In this document: in pieces, positions 10,647-21,547 of the stretch | Layout of the letters: every line of letters begins with the position of its first letter | How positions within the stretch are numbered: position 1 is the first letter of the stretch | Assembly (NCBI GenBank): GCA_009746045.1 | Contig: RPFO01000497.1 | Location: 583,001 to 647,000, forward strand | Length of the DNA stretch: 64,000 bases | From: Mesostigma viride | Lineage: Eukaryota; Streptophyta; Mesostigmatophyceae; Mesostigmatales; Mesostigmataceae | Reading direction: 5' to 3' | Translations under genes and position numbers: made by a program | The notes under the pieces: generated by a model | Told to the model about the DNA's origin: nothing | What the model saw: the letters and a program-made list of their open reading frames with translations, nothing else | Databases searched by the model: none

Positions 10647-10937
10647 ATGGTAGGGTGAGCATACTAGATAACGAGGCGCACATATGGTAGGGTGAGCATA
10701 CTAGATAACGAGGCGCACATATGGTAGGGTGAGCATACTAGATAACGAGGCGCACATATGGTAGGGTGAGCATACTAGATAACGAGGCGCACATATGGTA
10801 GGGTGAGCATACTAGATAACGAGGCGCACACATGGTAGGGTGAGCATACTAGATAACGAGGCGCACATATGGTAGGGTGAGCATACTAGATAACGAGGCG
10901 CACATATGGTAGGGTGAGCATACTAGATAACGAGGCC
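10647..10937. repeat. 37-bp minisatellite, about 8 copies
   Basis: The unit ATGGTAGGGTGAGCATACTA plus 17 further bases repeats almost without change. The matching position in module A (about 24697-24725) holds a single diverged copy, so the array expanded after the module duplication. It lies in an intron and has no spacers, so it is not CRISPR-like. Confidence 0.95.
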
Positions 10938-12196
10938 CAGCAAAGGCTAGCCAACCTTGGCCACATCCGCAGATGTACCCAAATGTCCCTGCACAATCAA
11001 GCGGAGCCCACATCCGCGCCAAACCTGCTGGTGGCTGTCACTGCCACCCTGTTGGGCACAGCCCCAGCCCTCAAAGCCTGCACAATGAATATAGCAAGAT
11101 CAGTCCTCGTGACAAGAATTAATTCTGTCTGCTGCCCGCCCGACAACCTCTCTGTGAGAAGTCACCCAAGGAGCCCCCGGCATGGGGAGGCTGTCTGGTG
11201 CACTCTTAGCAGTGAACAGTAACAGTTTGACCTCACAGACCCGATTCACCGCATCTCATTCTAATTTCACGCTACCGAGGTTCACGCTAATGTATGAAGC
11301 CACGGGCAAGGACGTTATTGGCCATTATCACCCACGATATGTTCAGGTAATGCGACAACTGCGGCCTCCCAATGGGTGGAGTTCATTGCCTGCACCCCAC
11401 TTTGGGCAAATGTCCCAAGAACCACCTTGCTTGCCGTCAGGCGTGGTATGAATGTCTCGAATATAGATAGCTTACCCCCGTTTCAGCTAAGGGCTAGCGT
11501 AATCTATTGAATGAACCATGCATGGAGTAAACAATAAGAGATGTGGGAAAAAAATGTACTCACCAAGTGTATACCCTCAACTCAAATGAATGCAGGGGTT
11601 GGCTGGGACATAGTAGGTCCCTGACAGGCACTTTCCGTATTCCTGGCTTTGCTTACCAATGGTTAAGCCCCCCTACTGATGGCAGGATAGAGCTATGGCC
11701 AGACGTGAAAAAGAATGTCGAACAATTTTACAGAACCCACAGAGAATTCTTCCAAATACAACAAGGATGGTCATCAGCGTTGGTAGTTGAAGTCATTTAG
11801 GTATATTCTTATGGAATAAAATCCTTGCATGGTGCCATGGTGCCACAAAAATGTAGTCCAGGCAACCAGTTGCCCATAAAAGCAAGCCATGGTGTTATAG
11901 TATGATGAACTTGTCGCGTTGACCAAAGAACACAGAGCTTTTTTGCGTGCACCTTTGTTGTATTCACCAAGCGCAAGCCTGTAGACTGCTTTCCTATGTA
12001 TACAGGTGTACCCAAAGCACAACCCAAAACATGTCTCTTGATTATACAACAATCATTTTCCTCCTATGTATACGGGTGTACCCAAAGCACAACCCAAAAC
12101 ATGTCTCTTCTCGGTTGGGAACTAACAATATACCTCACGGAAAATCCAAGCTGTCTTTAACCTGCAGACGATGCTACGGCTGTGCTTTCAACTTAC

Positions 12197-12285
12197 CGGG
12201 GCAGGTAAAACCCCACGTGCCGGTCCTGTTCAGACTTTTCTCGGGTGGGTCAGGTCCACAGATGTAGGGGTTGTTAGCCACTCTC
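12197..12285 (-). CDS. giant gene, module B LRR C-cap exon
   Basis: This 89-nt exon lies between acceptor CCTTTGCAG and donor GTAAGT. It encodes RVANNPYICGPDPPEKSLNR then TGTWGFTCPG. The NNPYICG motif is the usual end of plant-type LRR ectodomains (NP.LCG). It enters in phase 2, matching the LRR exons, and leaves in phase 1, matching the Cys exon. The paralogue 26055-26143 has the same length and phases. Confidence 0.85.
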
Positions 12286-12917
12286 CTGCAAAGGCAGGGT
12301 GCACCGTGCAAGAGCATCGAAAGATAGAAATTTCGGCGCAGCAGTTAGCGATGCATGCATGTGAAGTTTCAACTTACAACAAGATGCGGCTAGTGACCTG
12401 AGATGCTTGCTCCTGCAACCAAGTCCTGGAGTCCCAAAATGCTGGTCTTGGAGGCTTTGCGAGTAGTCAGGTTAGTAATCGGTCACATGAAAATCGCAGA
12501 CCGCTTGCCGTCAGCTCTAATTGCAGACCGCTTGCTCTGCCTGGCCAGGGGATACAACCAAGCGCACTGCTCGCTATGTGGGTGATGCTGTTCCACTGCC
12601 AAATCATGGAGCTAAAGTGACTTCTTGATTGGTTCTCACGTAGTTCATTGCGACTCCTTCATGACCTCTCGGTTGTACGATCCCCACTAACTGAAACTCG
12701 CGCTTCCTGGGAGTGAGAGACTGCTACAATTTTTGCACAAAAGGCAGTTTTCCTGTCGTCATCATGACAAAAAGTAGATCATAATGTCAAAGTAGAAAGT
12801 CTGAACAGGATTATATGGCAACATCGCACGCATCATGCAAGGTGATACGATAAGTGCCGGCGAGTGGTGGTACGAGACACTGAAGGGGCCACGACAAGCA
12901 ACGCAGGGAATGCTTAC

Positions 12918-12998
12918 AGGCTATCAACCCCTAGGCCATTAGTGGCGGCCGCCAGCGCAGGTGGGATGGTGCCGACCAGCTGGTTGAATTGCAGATGC
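12918..12998 (-). CDS. module B LRR exon, last repeat (27 residues)
   Basis: This 81-nt exon with donor GTAAGC encodes HLQFNQLVGTIPPALAAATN and a short tail. Its NQLVGTIPPALAA core is shared only with 28042-28107, so it is the position-specific last LRR of each module. Confidence 0.8.
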
Positions 12999-13670
12999 CT
13001 GCAGGGCGGGAAGACCCAGGGGAGTAGAGGTCCAGTCAGCCGGCCAGGAAGTGAGACAAGAAGTGACATAGGGGAAGAGCCACGGTTCAAGTGCAGCAGC
13101 CCGGATGAAGCCTGCGAGCCAAAAATATAGAATGGTAGGATGACATGTCTGCGTGCACATGGGTTATTACAGATGATCTTGCCATATGTAATGTAGACGA
13201 CCGAACACTGCATTGGTGGTGCCCACGTATCCGAGAGGGAAGAAAAAAGGAATACTTGCCACCGCTTCTACCCTTATATACCTCACTATAGGAGGGGCCA
13301 GGTGGGGCAGAAAAGGAAAGGAGAAGATATTGGGGGGTGGGGGGGGCAAGGAGGACAGATACTAGAATTGAGGTTCTTGCCAACGTGCGGCCCATACAGA
13401 AATGTACATCATCACCCCAACCCGCAACAAAGCTTGTTTTTGTGACTGGGCTTCTTGGAGGTGCCCAATGACGGGCAGTGCGGCGGAAAAAAAAAAGCAG
13501 GGCACATGGCAGTGTGCGGCAAGTTCTCAAGAAGACTGACGAGAAATGCAGAGGTAGGGTGAGAGACCAAAGGGAGCTTTGGCAGGCAAGGGCAAACTAG
13601 ATATTTACTACATATGGACCAATAGGAAAACCGGGGTAGGAACCATTGGGCATGCGGAGGGAAGGCTTAC

Positions 13671-13742
13671 ATAAAATTCAGGTTGGCCAGAAACTGTAGC
13701 TCTGGTGGGATGGTGCCGCTCAGCTGGTTTGCGTTCAGAAGC
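13671..13742 (-). CDS. module B LRR exon, type M
   Basis: 72 nt, phase 2-2, donor GTAAGC. It encodes LLNANQLSGTIPPEL...LNFM. It is near identical to 17111-17182, 3,440 bp away. Confidence 0.85.
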
Positions 13743-13918
13743 CTGCGTCCAGAAGGAAGCAGGGCAGCAGCCAAGCACGCAACAACAGGAAGTGAGACAT
13801 GCCACGCCAACGGTTCGCGTGCCATGCAACTGACGAGATGATATAATAATAGGACGACTAGACACATGGCAGCAAGTCCATGGACAGCAGCAGCGGGACA
13901 TGCCCAGGGAAGGCTTAC

Positions 13919-13990
13919 AGCTCTTGCAGGTTGGCCAAAAACTGCAGCTCCGCTGGGATGGTGCCGCTCAGCTGGTTTTCATAAAGGTCC
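13919..13990 (-). CDS. module B LRR exon, type Q
   Basis: 72 nt, phase 2-2. DLYENQLSGTIPAELQFL then ANLQEL. It is the same type as 17374-17445 and 18154-18225. Confidence 0.85.
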
Positions 13991-14191
13991 CTGTGGGCAG
14001 AGAGAACAAGCAGGGCACCAAATGCACACGCAAACACCAATCAGAAATGAGCAGCGTCAAAACAGTAGGCTCACCTGCAATGTTTGTGGGGGGCTTTTGC
14101 AGGCAATGGCGACACAGGCGCGAATGGCAGCAAGTCCGGACATAAGGGACTGACAATTGAACCATGACAAGCATGTGGAGCGAAGGCTTAC

Positions 14192-14263
14192 AGATTTGTC
14201 AGCGAGGATAAAGACCCCAGCTGCGGTGGGATGGTGCCGCTTATCTGGTTAAGCCATAATTTC
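14192..14263 (-). CDS. module B LRR exon, type S
   Basis: 72 nt, phase 2-2. KLWLNQISGTIPPQLGSL then SSLTNL. It is identical in protein to 17646-17717. Confidence 0.85.
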
Positions 14264-14449
14264 CTGCGGGTACAAAGAGGCAAGCCATCAGCCGATTACG
14301 CACCAACAGAAAGTGAGAAATGCCACGCGAACTGTTTGAGTGCCACGCAGCTCGCAGGGAACTTTAAATAAACCAAAGCACGATGAAGCAAGTGGCAGCG
14401 AGTTTAGACGGGGGCCACGGGTCTTGCCGTGGAGGAACACCGGGCTTAC

Positions 14450-14521
14450 AGCTCTTGCAGGCCAGTGCAGGATGTCAGCTCAGGTGGGATGGTGCCACTA
14501 AGCTGGTTTTCGTTAAAGTAC
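14450..14521 (-). CDS. module B LRR exon, type T
   Basis: 72 nt, phase 2-2. YFNENQLSGTIPPELTSC then TGLQEL. It pairs with 14981-15052 at 531 bp. Confidence 0.85.
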
Positions 14522-14722
14522 CTGTGGGTAGCGACAACAAGCACGGCACAAATGCACACGCAAACACCAGCCAGAAATAAGAAGCATCAAACAGTAGGCT
14601 CACGTGCCTGCTTGTCTGGGGCCTGTTTGGTAGGCAAGGGCAACACAGGAACGCATGCCAGCAAGTCCAAACACGAGGGATTCATAGCACGGCCACAGCA
14701 AACATGTGGAAAAAAGGATTAC

Positions 14723-14794
14723 AGCTTTGTCAGCGAGGATAAAGACCCCAGCTGCGATAGGATGGTGCCGCTCAGCTGGTTCGTGTTCAGAAAC
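14723..14794 (-). CDS. module B LRR exon, type S, weaker donor
   Basis: 72 nt, phase 2-2. FLNTNQLSGTILSQLGSL, with TILSQ in place of TIPPQ. The donor is GTAATC rather than GTAAGC, so splicing here may be less efficient. Confidence 0.8.
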
Positions 14795-14980
14795 CTGCGT
14801 CCCGAAGGAAGCAGGGCAGCAGCCAAGCACGCAACAACATGGAGTGAGACATGCCACGCAAATTGTTCAAGTGCCATGCAGCTCGCGGGGTGCTCTTAAT
14901 AATTGAAAGCACGATGAAGCACGTGGCAGCTAGTTTAGATAGGAGCCACGGGCCTTGCTATGGAGGGATTGAAGGCTTAC

Positions 14981-15052
14981 AGGTTTTGCAGGCGAGTGCA
15001 GGATGTCAGCTCAGGTGGGATGGTGCCACTCAGCTGGTTTTCGTCAAGGAAC
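14981..15052 (-). CDS. module B LRR exon, type T
   Basis: 72 nt, phase 2-2. FLDENQLSGTIPPELTSC then TRLQNL. The protein equals that of 17906-17977. Confidence 0.85.
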
Positions 15053-15251
15053 CTGCGGGCAGAGAGAACAAGCAGGGCACCAAATGCACACGCAAACACC
15101 AGCCAGTAATAAGCAGCGTCAAACCGTCGTCTCACTTGGCCGCTTGTGGGGGGCTTTGGTAGGCAAGGGCACCACAGGCACACATGCCAGCAAGTCCAAA
15201 CACGAGGGACTGACAATGCGGCCATTACAAGCATGTGGAGGGAAAGCTTAC

Positions 15252-15323
15252 AGATCTATTAGCGAGAATAAAGACCCCAGCTGCGGTGGGATGGTGCCGC
15301 TCAGCTGGTCCGTGCTCAGAAAC
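15252..15323 (-). CDS. module B LRR exon, type S
   Basis: 72 nt, phase 2-2. FLSTDQLSGTIPPQLGSL then FSLIDL. This is the last exon before the LINE insertion when read by rising coordinate. Confidence 0.85.
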
Positions 15324-15689
15324 CTGCGTGCCGAAGGAAGCAGGGCAGCAGCCAAGCACGCAACAACATGAAGTGAGACATGCCACACAAACGGCTCCAG
15401 TGCCAAGGCGGTTGGTGAGCAGCATCCTGCGGGCAGCAGCCTTACAACAGTGTAAAGTTTTTGGGGCAGACGGAAGCAGGGCATCCATCGCGCCCCAAAG
15501 CGCACCAACAGGGAAAACGTTTCGAATGCCAACCAGCACACATATGTATATATATATGTGTAAACAAGTGCCCCCAACCAACTGTTTGCCCCGCAACCTC
15601 TTGTTCCCGCAGGGCGGCCCTGTGGTAGCTGCGGGCAGGCCTTGGACCCCACTGGGACCCACTATGTGTCATGCATGAGTGACTGACCA

Positions 15690-16380
15690 ACAGAATCAGA
15701 ATGGGTACTTGTACTTGCACACTGTCCTCCTGACGGTGGTGCTCGCCATGGTCCGGTCCGTTTTCCCCCACGCGAACATCCGGTCTGAGGATGCGGACGA
15801 CGCGGCTTTCTACTCCCCCAACCACCGACCTGACATCGTGGTTCTGGACTTTTGAGGGAGGCCGCCGGCACTTGCTCATTGACGTTTCTGTGGCTCGCCC
15901 ATTGGCTCCTAGCCATGAGGTTGGTGCATCCCAGGTGGCGGATCAGGCTAAGCGGGCCAAGCTCACGGTCTATGGGGATGTCGGGCACCACCATGTGGTG
16001 CCCTTTGTCTTGGAGGAGTTCGGGGCCATGGGGACCCTGACCGCCGGCTTCTTTAAGGAGTGCTGCCGGCTCCGGGAGGACTGCCTGGACCTGGAGGGTC
16101 AGCGGGCCCCTTGGTCAGCGCGGACCTGGACATCGTATTGGCACCAACACCTTTCGGTAGCGCTTACCCGGGCCGTGGCTGACATCTTGCTCCGCCGCAC
16201 GCGGGCTGACTTGCGACGCAGCACGGTTATACGGCTGTCTTACCTCATTTTCACGGTGTGGAGTGTGCCATGCCGGCTTTAGTTATTTTGTCGTGGTATC
16301 TCTTGTTAGCGCTGGCTTTGTTTATGTTTCATTGGGTGCCGTCACCTTGATGTAAGTAATTGCAATTTTTAATATATGTG
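15690..16380 (+). mobile_element. 5'-truncated LINE fragment, restriction-like endonuclease end
   Basis: The plus strand reads MVRSVFPHANIRSED then FYSPNHRPDIVVLDF. After a one-frame shift near 15854 it continues GGRRHLLIDVSVARPLAPSH and QAKRAKLTVYG, then HHHVVPFVLEEFGAMGTL. The RPDIV...LIDVSV...AKRAK arrangement is the PD-(D/E)XK core of the C-terminal restriction-like endonuclease of R2/NeSL/CRE-type LINEs. No reverse transcriptase remains. It lies antisense in an LRR-gene intron and stands between two type-S exons. The ends are approximate; the 3' end is judged from where intron homology to other LRR introns resumes near 16380. Confidence 0.6.
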
Positions 16381-16493
16381 CCCGCTTGTGTGGGACTTTG
16401 GCAGGCAAGGGCAACACAGGCACACATGAAAGCAAGTCCATTCGCAAGGGACTGACTATGCGGCCACGACAAGCATGGGGAGAGAATGCTTAC

Positions 16494-16565
16494 AGATTTG
16501 TCAGCGAGGATAAAGAACCCAGCTGCGGTGGAATGGTGCCGCTTATCAGGGTTTGCAGTAAATAC
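16494..16565 (-). CDS. module B LRR exon, type S, diverged
   Basis: 72 nt, phase 2-2. YLLQTLISGTIPPQLGSL then SSLTNL. The consensus Asn before xLSG is replaced by Thr (QTLISG). Confidence 0.8.
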
Positions 16566-16740
16566 CTGCGGATAGAAAGAGGCAAGGCATTGACCGATCA
16601 CGCACCAGCAGAAAGTGAGCGATGCCATGCAGGCAGTTTAAGTGCCATGTAGCTCGCGGGAGAGGTTCAATAGATGAAGAAATTGGCAGCGAGATTAGAC
16701 AGGAGCCACGCGCCATGCCGTGAAGGGGCCAAAGGCTTAC

Positions 16741-16812
16741 AGGTTTTGCAGGCGAGTGCAGGACGTCAGCTCAGGTGGGATGGTGCCGCTTAGCTCGTTT
16801 GAGCCCAGGAAT
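16741..16812 (-). CDS. module B LRR exon, type T
   Basis: 72 nt, phase 2-2. FLGSNELSGTIPPELTSC then TRLQNL. Confidence 0.85.
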
Positions 16813-17110
16813 CTGTGGGTGGAATGGACAAGGGCACGGCGCATGCACACGGCAGCAGGGCAGGAGCAATGCCAAACAGACTGCTTGAGTGCCAGTTCAT
16901 GTGGGGCATTACTAGGCCTTCTTTTCTAGTTCTCAGAATGTAATTTCGTAGAATGGTGTGAAGAGAGGCCGCCGGAGGCAGTGAAGTCATTATTTGTTTC
17001 AGGGCGACGCTAGATACATTCTACATAGATAGCCTACACAGATATACTACATAGATAGCCTACATAGATAGCACTAGGAAAACCATTGGGCATGCGGAGG
17101 GAAGGCTTAC

Positions 17111-17182
17111 ATAAAATTCAGGTCGGCCAGAAACTGTAGCTCTGGTGGGATGGTGCCGCTCAGCTGGTTTGCGTTCAGAAGT
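17111..17182 (-). CDS. module B LRR exon, type M
   Basis: 72 nt, phase 2-2. LLNANQLSGTIPPELQFL then ADLNFM. It differs from 13671-13742 at one residue. Confidence 0.85.
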
Positions 17183-17373
17183 CTGCGTCCAGAAGGAAGC
17201 AGGGCAGCAGCCAAGCACGCAACAACAGGAAGTGAGACATGCCACGCCAATGGTTCACGTGCAACCACATGGTTCACGTTGCAACTGACGAGATGATATA
17301 ATCATAGGACGACTAGACACATGGCAGCAAGTCCATGGACAGCAGCAACAGGACATGCGCAGGGAAGGCTTAC

Positions 17374-17445
17374 AGCTCCTGCAGGTTGGCCAAAAACTGC
17401 AGCTGCGATGGGATGGTGCCACTCAGCTGGTTTTGGTTAAGGTTC
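17374..17445 (-). CDS. module B LRR exon, type Q
   Basis: 72 nt, phase 2-2. NLNQNQLSGTIPSQLQFL then ANLQEL. First member of a Q-S-T triple repeated 780 bp later. Confidence 0.85.
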
Positions 17446-17645
17446 CTGTGGGCAGAAACAACAAGCAGGGCACCAAATGCACACGCAAACACCCACCAGA
17501 AATGAGCAGCGTCAAAACAGTAGGCTCACCTGCCCGCTTGTGTGGGACTTTGGCAGGCAAGGGCAACACAGGCACACATGAAAGCAAGTCCATACGCAAG
17601 GGACTGACTATGCGGCCACGACAAGCATGGGGAGAGAAGGCTTAC

Positions 17646-17717
17646 AGATTTGTCAGCGAGGATAAAGAACCCAGCTGCGGTGGGATGGTGCCGCTTATCT
17701 GGTTAAGCCATAATTTC
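17646..17717 (-). CDS. module B LRR exon, type S
   Basis: 72 nt, phase 2-2. KLWLNQISGTIPPQLGSL then SSLTNL. Its partner 18426-18497 is exactly 780 bp away. Confidence 0.85.
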
Positions 17718-17905
17718 CTGCGGGTATCAAACGGAGGCAAAGTATCGGCCGATCACGCACCAACAGAAAGTGAGCAATGCCATGCAAGCGGCGTAAGTGC
17801 ATGCAGCTCGCAGGAGAAGTTCAATAGATGAAAACATGATGAAGAAGTTGGCAGCAAGTTTGAACGGGAGCCATGGACCATGCCCTGGAGGGATTGAAGG
17901 CTTAC

Positions 17906-17977
17906 AGGTTTTGCAGGCGAGTGCAGGATGTCAGCTCAGGTGGGATGGTGCCGCTCAGCTGGTTTTCGTCAAGGAAC
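17906..17977 (-). CDS. module B LRR exon, type T
   Basis: 72 nt, phase 2-2. FLDENQLSGTIPPELTSC then TRLQNL. Confidence 0.85.
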
Positions 17978-18153
17978 CTGCGTCCAGAAGGAAGCAGGGC
18001 AGCAGCCAAGCACGCAACAACAGGAAGTGAGACATGCCACGCCAACGGTTCGCGTGCCATGCAACTGACGAGATGATATAATATTAGGACGACTGGACAC
18101 ATGGCAGCAAGTCCATGGACAGTAGCAACGGGACATGCACAGGGAAGGCTTAC

Positions 18154-18225
18154 AGCTCTTGCAGGTTGGCCAAAAACTGCAGCTCCGTTGGGATGGTGCC
18201 GCTCAGCTGGTTTTTGTTAAGGTAC
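18154..18225 (-). CDS. module B LRR exon, type Q
   Basis: 72 nt, phase 2-2. YLNKNQLSGTIPTELQFL then ANLQEL. Confidence 0.85.
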
Positions 18226-18425
18226 CTGTGGGCAGAGAGAACAAGCAGGGCACCAAATGCACACGCAAACACCCACCAGAAATGAGCAGCGTCAAAACAG
18301 TAGGCTCACCTGCCCGCTTGTGTGGGGCTGTGGCAGGCAAGGGCAACACAGGCACACATGAAAGCAAGTCCATACGCAAGGGACTGACTATTCGGCCACG
18401 ACAAGCATGGGGAGAGAAGGCTTAC

Positions 18426-18497
18426 AGATTTGTCAGCGAGGATAAAGAACCCAGCTGCGGTGGGATGGTGCCGCTTATCTGGGTTTGCGGTAAATAC
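18426..18497 (-). CDS. module B LRR exon, type S, diverged
   Basis: 72 nt, phase 2-2. YLPQTQISGTIPPQLGSL. It shares the QT substitution and flanks with 16494-16565. Confidence 0.8.
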
Positions 18498-18683
18498 CTG
18501 CGGATAGAAAGAGGCAAGGCATTGGCCGATCACGCACCAACAGAAAGTGAGCGATGCCATGCAGGCAGTTTAAAAGCCATGCAGCTTGCGCGGTGCTCTT
18601 AGTAATTGAAAGCATGTTGCAGCGAATGGCAGCGAGTTTAGGCGGGAGCCACGCGCCTTGCCATGGAAGGATTGAAGGCTTAC

Positions 18684-18755
18684 AGCTGTTGCAGGTGAGT
18701 GCAGGATGTCAGCTCAGGTGGGATGGTGCCGCTTAGCTCGTTTGCGTACAGGAGT
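18684..18755 (-). CDS. module B LRR exon, type T
   Basis: 72 nt, phase 2-2. LLYANELSGTIPPELTSC then THLQQL. It is closest to 16741-16812 in its NELSG core and in its flanks. Confidence 0.85.
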
Positions 18756-19627
18756 CTGTGGGTGGATTGACAAGGGCACGGCGCATGTACACGGCAGCAG
18801 GACAGGAGCAATGCCAAACAGACTGCTTGAGGGCCAGTTCATGTGGGGCTTTAAAAGGCGCTCTTTTCTTGTTCCTAAAATACAGTTTCACACAGTGGTG
18901 TGAGAGAGAGGCCGCCGGAGACAGGGGAGTCATTAATCATTGATCGCCAGCCATGCATGCGGACGCTAGGCGATGACAAGCGTTGAGTGATATTGAAATG
19001 TCTGCACCCCATTGGTTGTGGCTGCGCTAGAACTATCTAACCAGCATGCCCGTGCAGGAAGGGCGGGATATCGTCGCATGGAGACGCAATACATGGCTGA
19101 TGGCTGGCATCGCATGTCCTTGGCATGAAAATGCCTACGCTTGGTACAACCATCATCATGTGATGGAGAGGAATGTCCACAATGAGCCTCAGCATAAATC
19201 AGAGGTAGGCACACTTGTAGGCTGAAGCCGTTCGTAAGTCTTGTGAAGCACCTGTTACTTGTGGATAACCGTTGCCCATGGCTAGCCTGATGCCGTGGGG
19301 GATAGACGGCCGCCGTGCTAGCTGGCACTTTTCCTTTCACCCCCCCCCCCCCCCCCACACACACACTTTTCAAAACTGGCTGGGGCACGCACTTGCGTGC
19401 TGACTTTAATTTGGTTTGATGGTATCTTGCATTCATTGAATATGGCTCAGTCTTCCCTATTGTTTCCAATAAAGACTCATAATTCTTGATAACGAATGTG
19501 ATCGGGTCGGAGTAGGGGTTGCCCTGCGGAGCCCACGCAGGTATTAAAGCGATGACAGCCTGGCACCAAGTCTAGGCAGGAGAAACTACAACTATGGGTA
19601 ATACGGTTGCTTTAAGGGAATGCTTAG

Positions 19628-19699
19628 AGGAACTGCAAGGAAACCAAGGACCCCAGCTCCAGTGGGATGGTGCCAAACAGGCCATTGCCAGTTAGTTGC
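19628..19699 (-). CDS. module B LRR exon with a lost 5' splice site
   Basis: This 72-nt repeat reads QLTGNGLFGTIPLELGSL then VSLQFL, the direct counterpart of 32907-32978 in module A. The donor position reads CTAAGC instead of GTAAGC (plus strand gcttag at 19622-19627). Unspliced read-through meets a stop at once (LQFL-stop). Skipping the exon keeps the frame, so it is probably a dead or skipped exon. Confidence 0.7.
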
Positions 19700-19888
19700 C
19701 TGTGGGCAGGCACAAAATGGACATTGCACACGGCTGCAACGCCAAGAATTGAGCAACATGGAGAGTATACCATAGCTCCAAGGCCCCATTGTGTGGGGCT
19801 TGGAGCGGCAGCACAGGCGCGTATGAGGAGCAAGCACAGACGCGGTGGCCTGGACTTATGAGGCCACACAAAGCACATAGAGGCTTAC

Positions 19889-19945
19889 AGACTTTGCGGC
19901 GAGGAGGGCAGCCCCAGCTGCGGTGGGAAGAGGCCAACATCATGC
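19889..19945 (-). pseudogene. degenerate LRR exon relic
   Basis: An intact-looking donor (GTAAGC at 19883-19888) is followed by sequence still resembling PPQLGLPSSPQSL, but the N..SGTI core and a matching acceptor are gone. The upper boundary is approximate. It would not contribute to the protein. Confidence 0.45.
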
Positions 19946-20897
19946 CTATTGAAACACCTACATTAAGCCTGACACATTCAAGCTACGAAACCTTCTCCGC
20001 GAGATCTTGAATTTCTACCACGCTGAATTGAGCGAAATTGTTTGAACTTTTGCCATGGGCTTTCATTGTAAAAAGGCAGGGTGCTTATAGGTCAGACGCT
20101 CCATGTGAAAGAAGACCAAAGCATACAAGATCGTTAACATAGTAGAAGCGATGTTTCAGACAATGTCAAAACTGTAACACCAAACGATCTCACAAGCTTA
20201 TTAAGGCCAGCAAGCCGTTCCATTGTCTACCGTAATTCACGTCCAATTTAAGCCCAAGAGGTCTCAAAATGACTGTCACAGCAGGCTTTATGGACCTGGT
20301 GGCAGCAGCGATCCAGGCTTCCATCTCGGGATGAAGAAACTGTGTATGTCCACAGAGCCACATGCAGTAGCACTCATAATGCACTTGGCGACAAAAAGGG
20401 CACTTGCAACTACAAATCATGCGATTGCCGCTTGGCAGCGACAAGGCCAATTGCGAACTGCACATCACGCCTTTGGCCTTCCAAACATACTAATTATATC
20501 GAGCACTAATGTATTTTGTGGCAAAAAGAACACTGTGTTTCAAAGCATACACGCACTCGGTGGCATAAAGAACGGTGTAGGAACCAACAAATCAAGCCAA
20601 TTCAGAGAGAGCGCTCGCAAACACTCAACCAAGCAGGTATTTGGCGGCAGTCGAAACACTCTTCCAAGCAGCATGGACCACCGCAGAGGTTTCCTAGCCG
20701 CTGAAGCCTCAGGGGCCCTTCGAAACCCTTGAGGAGCCCATCAGGCACTGTGTCTACGGTCATCATAAACACTTTAAAAGCATACTTGTACGTAATTTGG
20801 CGACAAACAAGAAGAACTCGCGTATTAGGATTAGGCAATGAGAAGGATTGACAATCAATAAAGCACCTCCGCGTTCATCGGCAAGAAAAGCACTCAC

Positions 20898-20960
20898 AAA
20901 GAACGCAGGTAGGACAAGGACCCCAGCTCGGGAATGATGGTCCCTGCTTGTGATGATACC
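20898..20960 (-). CDS. module B LRR exon, first short repeat (21 residues)
   Basis: This 63-nt exon, phase 2-2, has donor GTGAGTG. It encodes VSSQAGTIIPELGSLSYLRS. Three residues are missing from the first half of the repeat. The module A counterpart 33693-33755 has the same shortened length, so the deletion predates the module duplication. Confidence 0.75.
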
Positions 20961-21547
20961 CTGCATGTGCAGAAGACAAACATCCATTCCCGACAGACAA
21001 CCACCACGTAGACCAAATGTGCAGAACTGCCATTTTGTTGACAACCGATTGGGATTAACATTGGCTTGCGTTGAAGAGCTTGCCATGATATGCTAACGAT
21101 TGTTCCATAATTTTCTTTATCTGTCATGTGTAGCAAAATACCTATGCTGTTCTTGCACCATCCGGGCTATGCCAGTCCTTGCTACGGTAACAATTCAGAT
21201 GGTATACAATAGGGTGGGGAGAAAAAAACCATGGGAAGATAGAACTCATTACATGCCGCTGTGGGCAAGGGTGTGTTGGGGAGCCACCATGGGTGGGAAG
21301 GCTTACCGATGCAGCCAGCTAGCACAAGGCTCTGCTATGCAATCCCCTCAAGGCAGGCATGCAGAGGTCACCGTTGCCAGCCACAACCCGGGTTTCTTTC
21401 ACGCATGCAATAGCGCCATGTGCACAAAGCCTTCATGTGCACAAACCTTCATTCCTACGAAAAATCCTTACAGGCATCCTTACATTCTCTTCCAGTTCAG
21501 CCAGAGCATCACTCTTTCACTATAAAAAGAAAAGGAGTAATGCTTAC

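Noticed and set aside
10647-10937. CRISPR-like direct repeats
   Set aside because: The 37-bp units are head-to-tail without unique spacers, in a eukaryotic intron: a minisatellite.
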